In this document: one piece after another, positions 32,547 through 41,749 of the stretch
Layout: each line of letters begins with the position of its first letter
Position numbering within the stretch: the stretch's first letter is position 1
DNA from: Polaribacter sp. Z022
GTDB lineage: Bacteria > Bacteroidota > Bacteroidia > Flavobacteriales > Flavobacteriaceae
Assembly (NCBI RefSeq): GCF_023555495.1
Contig: NZ_JALCZO010000003.1
Span: 578,896 to 642,895 of the forward strand
Reading direction: 5' to 3'
DNA length: 64,000 nt
The notes under the pieces: generated by a model
What the model was told of the DNA's origin: nothing
Databases searched by the model: none
The model's input: only the letters and a program-made list of their open reading frames with translations
Program-made: the position numbers and the translations under genes

Positions 32547-33755
32547 TTATACTCCAAAAGGGTTATCAATAGAATACATTGGGTTTGTAAACCATTTTGG
32601 ACCTTGATTTGTCATATAAATATGATCTTCATGTCTTATTCCAAATTTATTTGGAACACAAATCATTGGTTCATTACTAAATGTCATACCAGGTTCTAAA
32701 ACTGTGTAATCATTTTTAACAATATATGGCCATTCATGAATTCCTAAACCTATTCCATGACCAGTTCTATGTGGCAACCCTGGTAATTTATAATCTGGCC
32801 CCAAATTATGAGATTCTAAAACAATTCTAGAAGCATTATCTATATCTGCACAAGTATTTCCTAATTGTGCTGCATCAAAAGCTGCTTGTTGTGTTTGTTT
32901 TTCGATATTCCAAATTCTTGTTTGTTCATCATTAGCTGTACCAAAAACATATGTTCTTGTAATGTCTGAAATGTAATCATGAACCACACAACCAGTATCA
33001 ATTAAAACCACATCGTTTTTTTCTAAATTTTTTGGAGATTTAACTCCATGAGGAAAAGATGAATCTATTCCAAATAAAACAATACAAAAATAAGAGCCAG
33101 CAGTTGCTCCATATTTTTTATGAGCTTCGTTTATAAAATTAGTAACTTCTTTTACAGAAATTCCCTCATACAAAATTCTTGCTGCTGCTTTTTGAACTTC
33201 TAAGGTTATATTCATTGCATGCTGCATAATCGCTATTTCTGCTTCCGATTTTATCATTCTACAACCAGCAGTAATTGGTTTTGCATCAATAAAACTAAAT
33301 AAGTTTGTAGATTTCTGAATTCCATTGAAAATAAAAAAAGGAGTGGCTTCATCCATAGAAATTACTCCAGATGTTACTCCGTTTTCATTCAAAATTGCAA
33401 TAAATAACTCATAAGGAGATTCATGTTCTTCCCAACAAACAACATCACCTTTTATCAACATAAAGTCTAAAATTGTTCCTTTTTCAAATTCTGGAGCAAT
33501 ATAAATTAGCTTACCATTTGGAAACAAAATAGCGCCAACCATTCGTTCGCTAGAATTCCATTTCATTCCTGTAAAATAGAATAAGTTTGTGCCAGCATGT
33601 AAATACAGAACAAGTATATTTTGTTGCTGCATTAACTTACAAGCTTTATTAATTCTATGTTGAAATTCTTCTTTCTGAATTGGTTTTACTAAATGAGCAA
33701 TTGGTTTTATCGCTTCTAATTCTTTTTTAATTGTTGAACCTCCTATACCTTTCAT
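32547..33755 (-). CDS. M24 aminopeptidase / Xaa-Pro dipeptidase (PepQ-like)
   Basis: A 402-residue protein with a creatinase-type N-terminal domain (to about 165) and the pita-bread M24 domain. Metal ligands are visible: D in VLIDTG, D in SDITRTY, H in HRTGHGIGLGIHE, E in FSNEPMI and E in GIRHEDH. No signal peptide. It should split Xaa-Pro or Xaa-Hyp dipeptides in the cytoplasm. It is the last gene of the hydroxyproline operon, six bases after another M24 gene. The N-terminus MKGIGGSTIKKELEAI suits the ATG at 33755. Confidence 0.9.
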   Translation of the reverse strand: MKGIGGSTIKKELEAIKPIAHLVKPIQKEEFQHRINKACKLMQQQNILVLYLHAGTNLFYFTGMKWNSSERMVGAILFPNGKLIYIAPEFEKGTILDFMLIKGDVVCWEEHESPYELFIAILNENGVTSGVISMDEATPFFIFNGIQKSTNLFSFIDAKPITAGCRMIKSEAEIAIMQHAMNITLEVQKAAARILYEGISVKEVTNFINEAHKKYGATAGSYFCIVLFGIDSSFPHGVKSPKNLEKNDVVLIDTGCVVHDYISDITRTYVFGTANDEQTRIWNIEKQTQQAAFDAAQLGNTCADIDNASRIVLESHNLGPDYKLPGLPHRTGHGIGLGIHEWPYIVKNDYTVLEPGMTFSNEPMICVPNKFGIRHEDHIYMTNQGPKWFTNPMYSIDNPFGV

Positions 33756-33761
33756 ATAATA

Positions 33762-35054
33762 CTAATTATTCATTAATGCTTCAATTTCATTAATCTCAAT
33801 TGGCATCTTTTCTGTTAGATTAATATTTCCATCTTCAGTAATTAAATAATCATTTTCTAAACGACACCCAATTTCTTCTTCTGGTATATAAATTCCAGGT
33901 TCGCAAGTAAATACCATTCCTTTTTCCATTTTTCTTGAATACAAACCAACATCATGAACATCTAAACCCATATAATGTGCAGTTCCGTGCATAAAATACT
34001 TTTTATACAAAGGTTTTTCAGGATTTTGATTTGCCACTTCATTTGCATCTAATAAACCTAATTTTATCAATTCAACCTCAACTAATGTTGCCATTTCTTT
34101 TTCGTAATCAGCAGGAAAAATACCAGGTTTCAACAACTTACTTCCTTCTTTTAAGCAATGTAAAACTGCATTATAGACCTCTTTTTGCCTTTCTGAAAAC
34201 TTTCCATTTACGGGTAAACAACGAGTAGTATCACTATTGTAATTTGCATAACAAACACCAAAGTCTAACAATATTAATTCTCCATCATTACAAGTATCAT
34301 CATTAGTATTATAATGTAAAGAACATGAGTTTTTACCTGATGCAACTATAGGTTTAAAAGAGTTTCTTGTTGCTCCATATTTTATTAAGTTATATGTTAA
34401 TTCTGCTTCTAATTCATATTCTTTTATATTTGGCTTACAAGCTTTTAATACTCGTATAAAACTTTCTACACTTATATCTGCAGCTTTCTGAATTTGAACA
34501 ATTTCTTCATCTGATTTTACAGGACGTAAATCTCTAGTAATTTTAGCTACTCTATAAAATTCGTGCAAAGGATATTTTTCTTTACACCATTTTATCATTC
34601 TATCTTGTTGCGTTTCTTGATCTATTGTAACACGCTTTAGATGTTCATTATGTCCTAAATAAAGACCATCAGCTTCAAAAGCCATGTATTGCAAGGTCAT
34701 TTCAAAATCTTGATTCCACTCTACTCTATCTATTCCAGAAATTTCTGAAACTTGTTCTTTAGTTAGTTTTTCTCCATCCCAAATTTTAATATGCTCATTG
34801 GTTTCTCTTACAAATAGTATTTCTCTATTTTCTTTTTTAAATGCATCAGGATACAAAATCAATATTGTTTCTTCTTGATCAATTCCTGATAAATAAAACA
34901 AATCGTTATTTTGAGCAAAACCCATTACATCATCTGCATTTGTATGTTTCACATCATTTGATGTTAAAATTGCAATAGTATTCGGTTTCATTTGAGCAAT
35001 AAAATTTGCTCTATTTTTTACAAATAATGAATTTGGAATTTTATTATAACGCAT
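33762..35054 (-). CDS. M24B aminopeptidase P (Xaa-Pro aminopeptidase)
   Basis: A 430-residue protein: an aminopeptidase P N-terminal domain (about 1-145), then the M24 fold with D in ILLDFG, D in NSDTTRC, H in MHGTAHYMGLDVHD, E in TCEPGI and E in CRLENDY. It releases an N-terminal residue that precedes proline, complementing the neighbouring dipeptidase. The two genes are only about 25-30 percent alike by eye, so they are different subfamilies and not a recent duplication. It follows the FTHF cyclo-ligase gene by nine bases. Confidence 0.92.
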   Translation of the reverse strand: MRYNKIPNSLFVKNRANFIAQMKPNTIAILTSNDVKHTNADDVMGFAQNNDLFYLSGIDQEETILILYPDAFKKENREILFVRETNEHIKIWDGEKLTKEQVSEISGIDRVEWNQDFEMTLQYMAFEADGLYLGHNEHLKRVTIDQETQQDRMIKWCKEKYPLHEFYRVAKITRDLRPVKSDEEIVQIQKAADISVESFIRVLKACKPNIKEYELEAELTYNLIKYGATRNSFKPIVASGKNSCSLHYNTNDDTCNDGELILLDFGVCYANYNSDTTRCLPVNGKFSERQKEVYNAVLHCLKEGSKLLKPGIFPADYEKEMATLVEVELIKLGLLDANEVANQNPEKPLYKKYFMHGTAHYMGLDVHDVGLYSRKMEKGMVFTCEPGIYIPEEEIGCRLENDYLITEDGNINLTEKMPIEINEIEALMNN

Positions 35055-35063
35055 AATTTTTAT

Positions 35064-35615
35064 TTAATGATTAGCTGATATTACAGTATCTAATGCAACA
35101 TCATGCATATTTAAATCTGTTATTTCTTTAATCGGTTTAAAAAAATTTAATCCAATTGTTTTTACATCTGTTCTACATTCTGCTAAAAATCGATCATAAA
35201 AACCTTTTCCATAACCAACTCTGTAGTTTTTTTCGTCAGAAATTAAAAGAGGTACAAAAACTAGGTCTATTTCTTTAGCATCAATTTCTTTTCCGTTTAT
35301 TGGTTCTGGAATTCCGAAAGAACTTACTTTTAATTTTGTTTTTCTATCAAACAAAAAATGCTTCAAGGTGTTTGTTTCAAAATTACTGACACTTACTACA
35401 ACTTGTTTGTTATTTAATAATAAAAAATCTATTATCGGGTTTGTATTTAACTCAAACAATCTTTCTATAGACAGAAAAATATGGACAGTTTTTATAGTAG
35501 ACAAATCGAGTTCAAAAACTTGTTTATATATGTTTTCTTGAAGATTTTCAACTTCTTTTGAAGATAATTCTTTACGTTTTTGTTTGTAAATTTTTCTGAG
35601 TTCTTTTTTTTCCAT
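35064..35615 (-). CDS. 5-Formyltetrahydrofolate cyclo-ligase
   Basis: A 183-residue protein of normal family length. The diagnostic motif RVGYGKGFYDRFLAE is present near residue 135, the N-terminus KKELRKIYKQKRKEL is typical, and FVPLLISDEKNYRVG precedes the substrate loop. It makes 5,10-methenyl-THF from 5-formyl-THF using ATP. Its place inside the hydroxyproline operon (10 bases from the D-amino acid oxidoreductase, nine from aminopeptidase P) has no obvious metabolic reason. Confidence 0.92.
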   Translation of the reverse strand: MEKKELRKIYKQKRKELSSKEVENLQENIYKQVFELDLSTIKTVHIFLSIERLFELNTNPIIDFLLLNNKQVVVSVSNFETNTLKHFLFDRKTKLKVSSFGIPEPINGKEIDAKEIDLVFVPLLISDEKNYRVGYGKGFYDRFLAECRTDVKTIGLNFFKPIKEITDLNMHDVALDTVISANH

Positions 35616-35625
35616 CTATTCAAAA

Positions 35626-36873
35626 TTAAGAAAATCTTTCTACAGAAAAAGGATAGATATTTAATGAATACTTTTTATCAGAAATAATTTCTGAAACCAA
35701 TTTACCAGTTGCAGGACCTAAACTCCACCCCATCATTGCATGACCTGTGGCTACAGTTACGTTTTTAACTTTAGATAAACGCCCAATATAAGGTAAACCA
35801 TCAGGAGAACATGGTCTTAAACCACAAGCAGCATTATCAATTTCAGATTGTTCTATTTTTAATCCGTTATAATATTTTTCTGCAGCTTTTGCTATTGCAT
35901 TTACACGAACTGGGTTTACTTTATGATTTATTTTATCAACTTCCATTGTTCCTGCAAAACGTGTAAATCCGTTCATTGGTGTAACTGCAACTTTTGCTTC
36001 AATTAAAATTGATGGTATTTTAATTCCTGTTTCTTTAGTTACATTTATTCTATAACCTTTACCTGCTTGCACAGGAATTTTGGCATTTAATTTCTTAACC
36101 AATTGTTGAGACCAAGAACCTGTGGCTATTACAAACTCATCGGATTTAATTTGAAGGTTGTTGGTTTTAATTTCTGATATTTTATCATTAGAAACAGTTA
36201 TTTCTAACACTTCTTCATTGCTTAAAATGCTAACACCATTCTTTTTTAAATAAGTTTTCATTTGCATCATAAACTCATTTGGAGTCATGTGTGCATCAGA
36301 ATGATAATATACTGCACCTTTTATATTTATACCTGAATTTGGTTCTAGTTTTTGTACTTGTTCTTTTGATAAATTTTCAACTTTTAAACCTTCTTTTATT
36401 GCACGTAAACCAACCTTCCATTCTTCTTCACCCGCTTTTTCTGTTTGATAGCACATCAACAATCCTTTATGTTGATAAAAAAAATCGAAGTCTTTAGATG
36501 CTTTTATTTCTTCATATAATTCTCTGCTTAATAAATTAATATCTTTAATAATATTAATGGAACTTTCAACTTTTTTATGAGTTGAGGCTCTTTTAAACAA
36601 CCACGTCCACTTTAAAAAATCTAAATCCAATCTTGGTTTTACGTAAAATGGGCTTTCAGAATTAAACATCCACTTAATTCCTTTATTAATCATTCCTGGT
36701 GCTGCTAATGGAATGATATGACTAGGAGTAATATAACCTGCATTTACAAAAGATGCTCCAGAAGAATAATCAGATTTATCAATAACAGTTACCTTATGAC
36801 CTTCTTTTTGAAGATAATAAGCTGAACATAAGCCTATAATTCCTCCACCAATTATTATTACACTTTTTGCCAT
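35626..36873 (-). CDS. FAD-dependent D-amino acid (cis-4-hydroxy-D-proline) oxidoreductase, DadA-like
   Basis: A 415-residue DAO-fold flavoprotein with the FAD motif IIIGGGIIGLCSAYYLQKEG at the N-terminus and the C-terminal ACGLRPCSPDGLPYIG and VATGHAMMGWSLGPATG loops typical of DadA. In the 4-hydroxyproline pathway such an enzyme oxidises cis-4-hydroxy-D-proline to pyrroline-4-hydroxy-2-carboxylate. The epimerase that makes its substrate is two genes upstream and the deaminase that uses its product opens the operon. No signal peptide; it is probably at the inner face of the membrane or cytoplasmic. Confidence 0.9.
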   Translation of the reverse strand: MAKSVIIIGGGIIGLCSAYYLQKEGHKVTVIDKSDYSSGASFVNAGYITPSHIIPLAAPGMINKGIKWMFNSESPFYVKPRLDLDFLKWTWLFKRASTHKKVESSINIIKDINLLSRELYEEIKASKDFDFFYQHKGLLMCYQTEKAGEEEWKVGLRAIKEGLKVENLSKEQVQKLEPNSGINIKGAVYYHSDAHMTPNEFMMQMKTYLKKNGVSILSNEEVLEITVSNDKISEIKTNNLQIKSDEFVIATGSWSQQLVKKLNAKIPVQAGKGYRINVTKETGIKIPSILIEAKVAVTPMNGFTRFAGTMEVDKINHKVNPVRVNAIAKAAEKYYNGLKIEQSEIDNAACGLRPCSPDGLPYIGRLSKVKNVTVATGHAMMGWSLGPATGKLVSEIISDKKYSLNIYPFSVERFS

Positions 36874-36883
36874 TTCAACTTTA

Positions 36884-37144
36884 CTATTTTTCTAATTTAT
36901 CTACAGTTATAATTCTATATGTATTAGAATTTACAGTTACTTTTATATTGTGTTTTGTATTAGAAACATAAAAATTCTTTCCAATTTTCTCAAATTGAGA
37001 TGCTTCAGTTTCAAACAATACTTTTTTAAGAAAAACTTCTATTTTTAAATTTGATAAATTAGTATTTAACTTCTTATTAATTCTTTGATATACAAGTTCT
37101 GTATAACAATGATTTTCTAAAATATTCTTTTTTTGAGTGTTCAT
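36884..37144 (-). CDS. DUF3781-like small protein
   Basis: An 86-residue protein with alternating charged and hydrophobic residues and no membrane segment. The pattern CYTELVYQRINKKLN, GKNFYVSNTKHNIKVTVNSNTYRIITVDK resembles DUF3781, a small family with no known role. It lies three bases after the epimerase and ten before the oxidoreductase, so it is co-transcribed with hydroxyproline catabolism. Codon use does not differ visibly from its neighbours. Confidence 0.7.
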   Translation of the reverse strand: MNTQKKNILENHCYTELVYQRINKKLNTNLSNLKIEVFLKKVLFETEASQFEKIGKNFYVSNTKHNIKVTVNSNTYRIITVDKLEK

Positions 37145-37147
37145 TTA

Positions 37148-38158
37148 TTAGATTACTTGAAAACCAAAAGCATAAGGATCATCTTCGGTATCTATTGTAA
37201 TTGTATTCTGCCCAAAAACTTTTGCCCAACCTTTTATACTTGGTATAATTGCTATTTTACCATCTAAGGTAGTTTCATTTTCTATACAACCAACAAATTT
37301 ACTTCCAATAAAACTTTCATGAATAAATTCTTCGCCCACTTTTAATTTTCCTTTGGCAAATAATTGTGCTAATCTTGCAGAGGTTCCTGTTCCACAAGGG
37401 CTTCTATCTATTGCTTTATCTCCATAAAAAACAGCATTTCTTCCATGAGAAGTTTTATCTATAGGAGTGCCTGTCCATAACAAATGACTCACATTTTTTA
37501 TAGAATCGTTTTCTGGATGTACAAATAAATTTGGATATTTTTCATTAATTCGATCTCTAACTACTTGCGAATATTGTATGATTTTAGAGGCTGTAAAATC
37601 TTGAATTCCACTAAAATTTTTCTGAGGATCTACAATTGCATAATAATTTCCACCATAAGAAACATCAAAAGTAATTTCTCCTAATTCTGGACAATCTATT
37701 GTTAAATTTTCTGCAGCTAAATAGCTTTTAACATTGGTAAGTTTTACCCAATCTACTTTTTTATTAGTCTGTTTATATACTATTTCTACCAAACCTGCAG
37801 GAGCTTCCATTTTTATTTTTCCTGGGATTTTTGGTCTAATTAACCCTTCTTCAATAGCAATAGTTATAGTACCAATTGTGCCATGACCACACATAGGTAA
37901 ACATCCAGAAGTTTCTATAAATAAAATAGCAAAGTCGTTTTCTGAATTGTGTGGTGGATATAATATAGAACCACTCATCATATCATGACCTCTTGGTTCA
38001 AACATTAAACCTTTACGTATCCAATCATATTCTTTTAAAAAATGTTGACGTTTTTCGCTCATTGATTTTCCAATCAATTTTGGACCTCCATTTTTTATCA
38101 CTCTTACTGGGTTTCCACAAGTATGAGCATCTATACAAACAAAAGTATGCTTACTCAT
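37148..38158 (-). CDS. 4-Hydroxyproline 2-epimerase (proline racemase family, Cys/Cys)
   Basis: A 336-residue member of the proline racemase family. Both catalytic cysteines are present: C90 in MCGHGT and C255 in DRSPCGTGT. With CIDAHTCGNPVRV near the start this fits 4-hydroxyproline epimerases, which convert trans-4-hydroxy-L-proline to cis-4-hydroxy-D-proline. The ATG at 38158 follows the upstream stop by one base; a longer frame from 38197 would overlap the dehydrogenase by 38 bases and add residues not usual in the family. It contrasts with the Cys/Thr paralogue at 23352. Confidence 0.92.
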   Translation of the reverse strand: MSKHTFVCIDAHTCGNPVRVIKNGGPKLIGKSMSEKRQHFLKEYDWIRKGLMFEPRGHDMMSGSILYPPHNSENDFAILFIETSGCLPMCGHGTIGTITIAIEEGLIRPKIPGKIKMEAPAGLVEIVYKQTNKKVDWVKLTNVKSYLAAENLTIDCPELGEITFDVSYGGNYYAIVDPQKNFSGIQDFTASKIIQYSQVVRDRINEKYPNLFVHPENDSIKNVSHLLWTGTPIDKTSHGRNAVFYGDKAIDRSPCGTGTSARLAQLFAKGKLKVGEEFIHESFIGSKFVGCIENETTLDGKIAIIPSIKGWAKVFGQNTITIDTEDDPYAFGFQVI

Positions 38159-38159
38159 T

Positions 38160-39734
38160 TTACTTTGATCTAATTCCGTCTTTAATTCTAAAAACACCTA
38201 ATGGATTTTCATCTTGTAACTCTTTTGGCAACAAATTATTTGGCCAATCTTGATAACTAAATGGCCTTACCCAACGTTTAATAGAATTAATTCCTACTGC
38301 AGTAAATCTACTATCTGTAGATGCAGGATAAGGACCTCCATGAACCATAGATTCACAAACCTCAACACCTGTAGGAACTCCGTTAAAAATAATACGACCT
38401 ACTCTATTTTGTAGAGCAGCAATTATTGCTGGATAATCAGAAACTTCATTATCGTCAGAAATTACTGTACCTGTTAACTGCCCTTCTAATTTAGAAATTA
38501 CAGTTTCTAATTCTGATAGGTTATTACACTGAACAACCATAGAAAAGGGTCCAAACACTTCTAAATGTAAGGTTGGATTTGCTAAAAATTCTTCTCCAGA
38601 AACACTTACAATTGTTTGTTCTGCATAATTGTTTTCTACTTCTGATGTAAAATTAGCTGTAACAGAAACATTTGCTTGAGAAATTACTTTTTCTTTATTG
38701 TTTACATATCCGTTTTTGATATTTGGATGCAACATACAAGAAGGATTCATTTCCATAATTTCTTGTGAGAGATTATTTATAAAACTAGATAAAGCATCAC
38801 TTTTTACACCCAATAACAAACCAGGATTTGTACAAAATTGACCAGTTCCTAAAGTTATAGAACTAGCATATATTTTTGCAATTGCTTCATTTCTATTTTC
38901 TAGCGCTTTTGGTAAAATTACTACTGGGTTTATACTACCCATTTCTGCAAAAACAGGAATTGGTTCTTCTCTTTTAGAAGCTAAATCTAACAAAGCTCTT
39001 CCTCCTTTTATACTTCCTGTAAACCCTACTGCTTTTACATCTGGATGTGAAACTAATTGTTGACCAACCTCTATTCCACTAGAATTTAAATTTGAAAAAA
39101 CACCATTTGGCATACCAGTTTTTTGAGCTGCAATAATTATTGCAGATGCTACTAACTCTCCTGTACCTGCATGCATAGGGTGGGATTTTACAATTACAGG
39201 ACAACCAGCTGCTAATGCTGCTGCTGTATCTCCTCCAGCTGTTGAATATGCTAATGGAAAATTACTTGCTCCAAAAACAACAACTGGTCCTAAAGGAATT
39301 AACATTTTTCTGATGTCAGGTTTTGGCATAGGTTCTCTATTTGGCTGTGCAACATCAATAGTTGCTTCTACCCAAGAACCTTCTGCTACTAAATTTGCAA
39401 AACTTCTTAATTGCCCAACAGTTCTAGCTCTTTCTCCTTTTGCTCTTCCTTCTGGCAAACCAGTTTCTGAACAATATGTTTGAATCAATAAATTATCTAA
39501 AGCTAAAATTTCATCTGCAATTGTATTTAAAAAAGCAGCTTTTCTTTCTCCAGAAACTTCTCTAAATTCTTTAAATGCTTCAGAAGATAATGCCACAGCT
39601 TCATTAATTTCGCTTGAAGTTGCTTCTGTAAAAACAGTTGTATTTTCTTCATTCAATTCTGGATTGAAAGTAGTGTAGGTAATGGTTCCTTTTGCTGAAA
39701 ATTTCTTTCCAATAGAGTTTTTTCCTGAAATCAT
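38160..39734 (-). CDS. Alpha-ketoglutaric semialdehyde dehydrogenase
   Basis: A 524-residue aldehyde dehydrogenase with the catalytic C301 in GTGQFCTNPG and the glutamate in FAEMGSINPV, both typical of the 2,5-dioxopentanoate dehydrogenase branch; AFTGSIKGGRALLDLAS-type NAD loop also visible. It oxidises alpha-ketoglutarate semialdehyde, the last step of 4-hydroxyproline breakdown, to alpha-ketoglutarate. It could also accept the aminoadipate semialdehyde expected from the hydroxylysine lyase, but that is a guess. It sits between the DHDPS-family gene and the epimerase. Confidence 0.93.
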   Translation of the reverse strand: MISGKNSIGKKFSAKGTITYTTFNPELNEENTTVFTEATSSEINEAVALSSEAFKEFREVSGERKAAFLNTIADEILALDNLLIQTYCSETGLPEGRAKGERARTVGQLRSFANLVAEGSWVEATIDVAQPNREPMPKPDIRKMLIPLGPVVVFGASNFPLAYSTAGGDTAAALAAGCPVIVKSHPMHAGTGELVASAIIIAAQKTGMPNGVFSNLNSSGIEVGQQLVSHPDVKAVGFTGSIKGGRALLDLASKREEPIPVFAEMGSINPVVILPKALENRNEAIAKIYASSITLGTGQFCTNPGLLLGVKSDALSSFINNLSQEIMEMNPSCMLHPNIKNGYVNNKEKVISQANVSVTANFTSEVENNYAEQTIVSVSGEEFLANPTLHLEVFGPFSMVVQCNNLSELETVISKLEGQLTGTVISDDNEVSDYPAIIAALQNRVGRIIFNGVPTGVEVCESMVHGGPYPASTDSRFTAVGINSIKRWVRPFSYQDWPNNLLPKELQDENPLGVFRIKDGIRSK

Positions 39735-39807
39735 ATTTACTTATTTTTTAAATGTTTTTTTTCAAATTTACTGGTTTGTAAACTACTTTTATTGAATATT
39801 GAAAGGC

Positions 39808-40764
39808 TTAACCTATTAAGTCCAGAACTTCAAGCCTTTCTTTTGCCAGAATATATCTTGCACGAACATCATCAATTTGCTGTTGCGTTAATTTCTTACC
39901 AAAAGTACGAAGCCCCCCAGCAACATCATTATGATGAATTCCCATAGCAAGCTTTAGATATTCCATAAGCAAAGGTTGTGCATCTAAATATGATAATGAA
40001 TTTAAAGCTTGAGAAATTTTGTTTGCTTCAGCCCATTTTCCATTTAAAACATACTCTTGCATAGTAACACTTGCTTTTGGAAAGATAGTTCCAACACCTG
40101 TAATACCACCACTTGCTCCAGCAAGTCCTGCATATACAGTGACTGTATCTACTCCTGCCAAAATTTTTAAATCTTTATTCTCTAACAATAAGGTTTCAAT
40201 TATTGAAACATCTATAGTCGAAATTTTTAGAGCAGTTACCTGAGGAAGAACAGCAAGTCTTTTAAGAAGATCTGTTGAGAGCGCATGATAACCAGCTGCA
40301 TCAGGATTGTTATAAGGCATAATTGTTACGCCTACATCTTTTGCAGTGGTTTCTGAAAGTGCATAATACTCATACATTTCTTTTTCAGAAGGAATTGCCT
40401 TGGTTTTTGGTGGCATAACCATGACTGTATCAACTCCAACTGTTGCAAGTCCTTCTACTATTTTGGCAAGTTCTTCTTTAGTTTCTGCTGCTGCTCCACT
40501 AATTAACGGTACATTGTATTCTTTAGCAACTTCAGAAAGAGATTTAAGTAAAGAAAGACGTTGATTGGTACTTAGATAGCTATTTTCTCCCAAAGTTCCA
40601 GAACCAACAAGTCCACTCATTCTGCTTCCACCTTTACCTTGAACTTTTAAAATACCTGCAGCCTGTTTTTGAGTTGTATCAAAGTCAATTTCAAGTAAGC
40701 CAGATTTTGACTCTTTTAACCATGTAAACACTGCTGGCATTACACCATCCCATTGTATGCTCAT
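39808..40764 (-). CDS. DHDPS/NAL-family lyase; probable pyrroline-4-hydroxy-2-carboxylate deaminase
   Basis: A 318-residue TIM-barrel protein. The Schiff-base lysine is K180 in VTALKIST and the tyrosine is in MPYNNPDAAG, the standard pair for the family. In hydroxyproline operons this family provides the deaminase that gives alpha-ketoglutarate semialdehyde. It is the first gene of the operon and divergent from an AraC regulator. Its leucine codons are often CTT, CTC, CTA or CTG (for example the stretch 40290-40200), while all neighbours use TTA almost only, which suggests separate ancestry. Confidence 0.87.
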   Translation of the reverse strand: MSIQWDGVMPAVFTWLKESKSGLLEIDFDTTQKQAAGILKVQGKGGSRMSGLVGSGTLGENSYLSTNQRLSLLKSLSEVAKEYNVPLISGAAAETKEELAKIVEGLATVGVDTVMVMPPKTKAIPSEKEMYEYYALSETTAKDVGVTIMPYNNPDAAGYHALSTDLLKRLAVLPQVTALKISTIDVSIIETLLLENKDLKILAGVDTVTVYAGLAGASGGITGVGTIFPKASVTMQEYVLNGKWAEANKISQALNSLSYLDAQPLLMEYLKLAMGIHHNDVAGGLRTFGKKLTQQQIDDVRARYILAKERLEVLDLIG

Positions 40765-40909
40765 AATTCTGTTTTTATTGAAAGTAAAATTAAAGAGTTA
40801 ACAAATACTAAAATAAGATTAAATTATTCACTTTAGATATTATATTATCCTTAATAGAATATAATTTTGTATTATTGAATAATTTTAGATTAAAATAGAT
40901 CTTTATAAA

Positions 40910-41749
40910 ATGAAAGTTTTACCATTTAAAATTCCGAAACCAGAAAATAACGCCTTAATTTATCAGGAAGATATTGAAGTTGTTTTTTATGACAAATTAC
41001 ATCAACATGATGAAATTCAGATTAGTTTTATTGAAAAAGGAAATGGAACTTTATTAGTAGGTGATAAAATTTCTAGCTATTCTGAAAATGATATTTTTAT
41101 TATTGGAAGCAATTTACCTCATGCTTTTAAAAGTGATAAAAATACGGAAGAAACCTCTAAAATGTTGAGTATATTTTTTTCTAAATCTTCTTTTGGAGCT
41201 TCTTTTTTTGAATTAAATGAGCTTACAGAAATAAAACATTTCTTATCTAAAGCTTTACAAGGTTTGGTTATTAAAACGCATAAAAAAGATATTATAAAAA
41301 ACTTTCTAAAACTAAAAGATGCTTCTAAATTAGAAAGGTTCATTTTGTTTTTAGAAATATTAAAAGTTTTTTCTAATGCTAAATCTTTACCACTTTCTTC
41401 GTTTGTTTACCATAAAAAATACTCTGATATAGAGGGTAAAAGAATGCGTAATGTTTTTGAATTTACTATAGAAAATTCAAATCAAAAAATAACTTTAGAA
41501 GATATTGCAAGTGTAGCTAATATGACCAAAAATGCTTTTTGTAAATATTTTAAAAAACGAACCAACAAAACATACATTCGTTTTTTAACAGAAATAAGAA
41601 TTGAAAATGCTTGTAAATTATTGAATTCTGACAAAGATTTATCTATCAATGAAGTAGCTTTTAAATCTGGTTTTAACAACATTTCTAACTTTAACAGACA
41701 GTTTAAAGAGATTAAAAAAGCAACACCACTTTCTTATAGAAGTTTATAA
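40910..41749 (+). CDS. AraC-family transcriptional regulator of the hydroxyproline operon
   Basis: A 279-residue protein with an N-terminal cupin-like sensor (HQHDEIQISFIEKGNGTLLVGD, about 30-110) and a C-terminal double helix-turn-helix (ITLEDIASVANMTKNAFCKY and SINEVAFKSGFNNISNFNRQ). The divergent placement against the hydroxyproline operon makes it the likely regulator, perhaps sensing hydroxyproline. The 145-base spacer holds TAATTTTG at 40862-40869 as a possible -7 box, without a clear -33. Its last six bases overlap the convergent YjbR gene. Confidence 0.88.
   Translation: MKVLPFKIPKPENNALIYQEDIEVVFYDKLHQHDEIQISFIEKGNGTLLVGDKISSYSENDIFIIGSNLPHAFKSDKNTEETSKMLSIFFSKSSFGASFFELNELTEIKHFLSKALQGLVIKTHKKDIIKNFLKLKDASKLERFILFLEILKVFSNAKSLPLSSFVYHKKYSDIEGKRMRNVFEFTIENSNQKITLEDIASVANMTKNAFCKYFKKRTNKTYIRFLTEIRIENACKLLNSDKDLSINEVAFKSGFNNISNFNRQFKEIKKATPLSYRSL

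Noticed and set aside
38159..38197. Upstream start at 38197 for the 4-hydroxyproline epimerase
   Set aside because: It overlaps the dehydrogenase by 38 bases; the ATG at 38158 gives the usual N-terminus one base after the stop.
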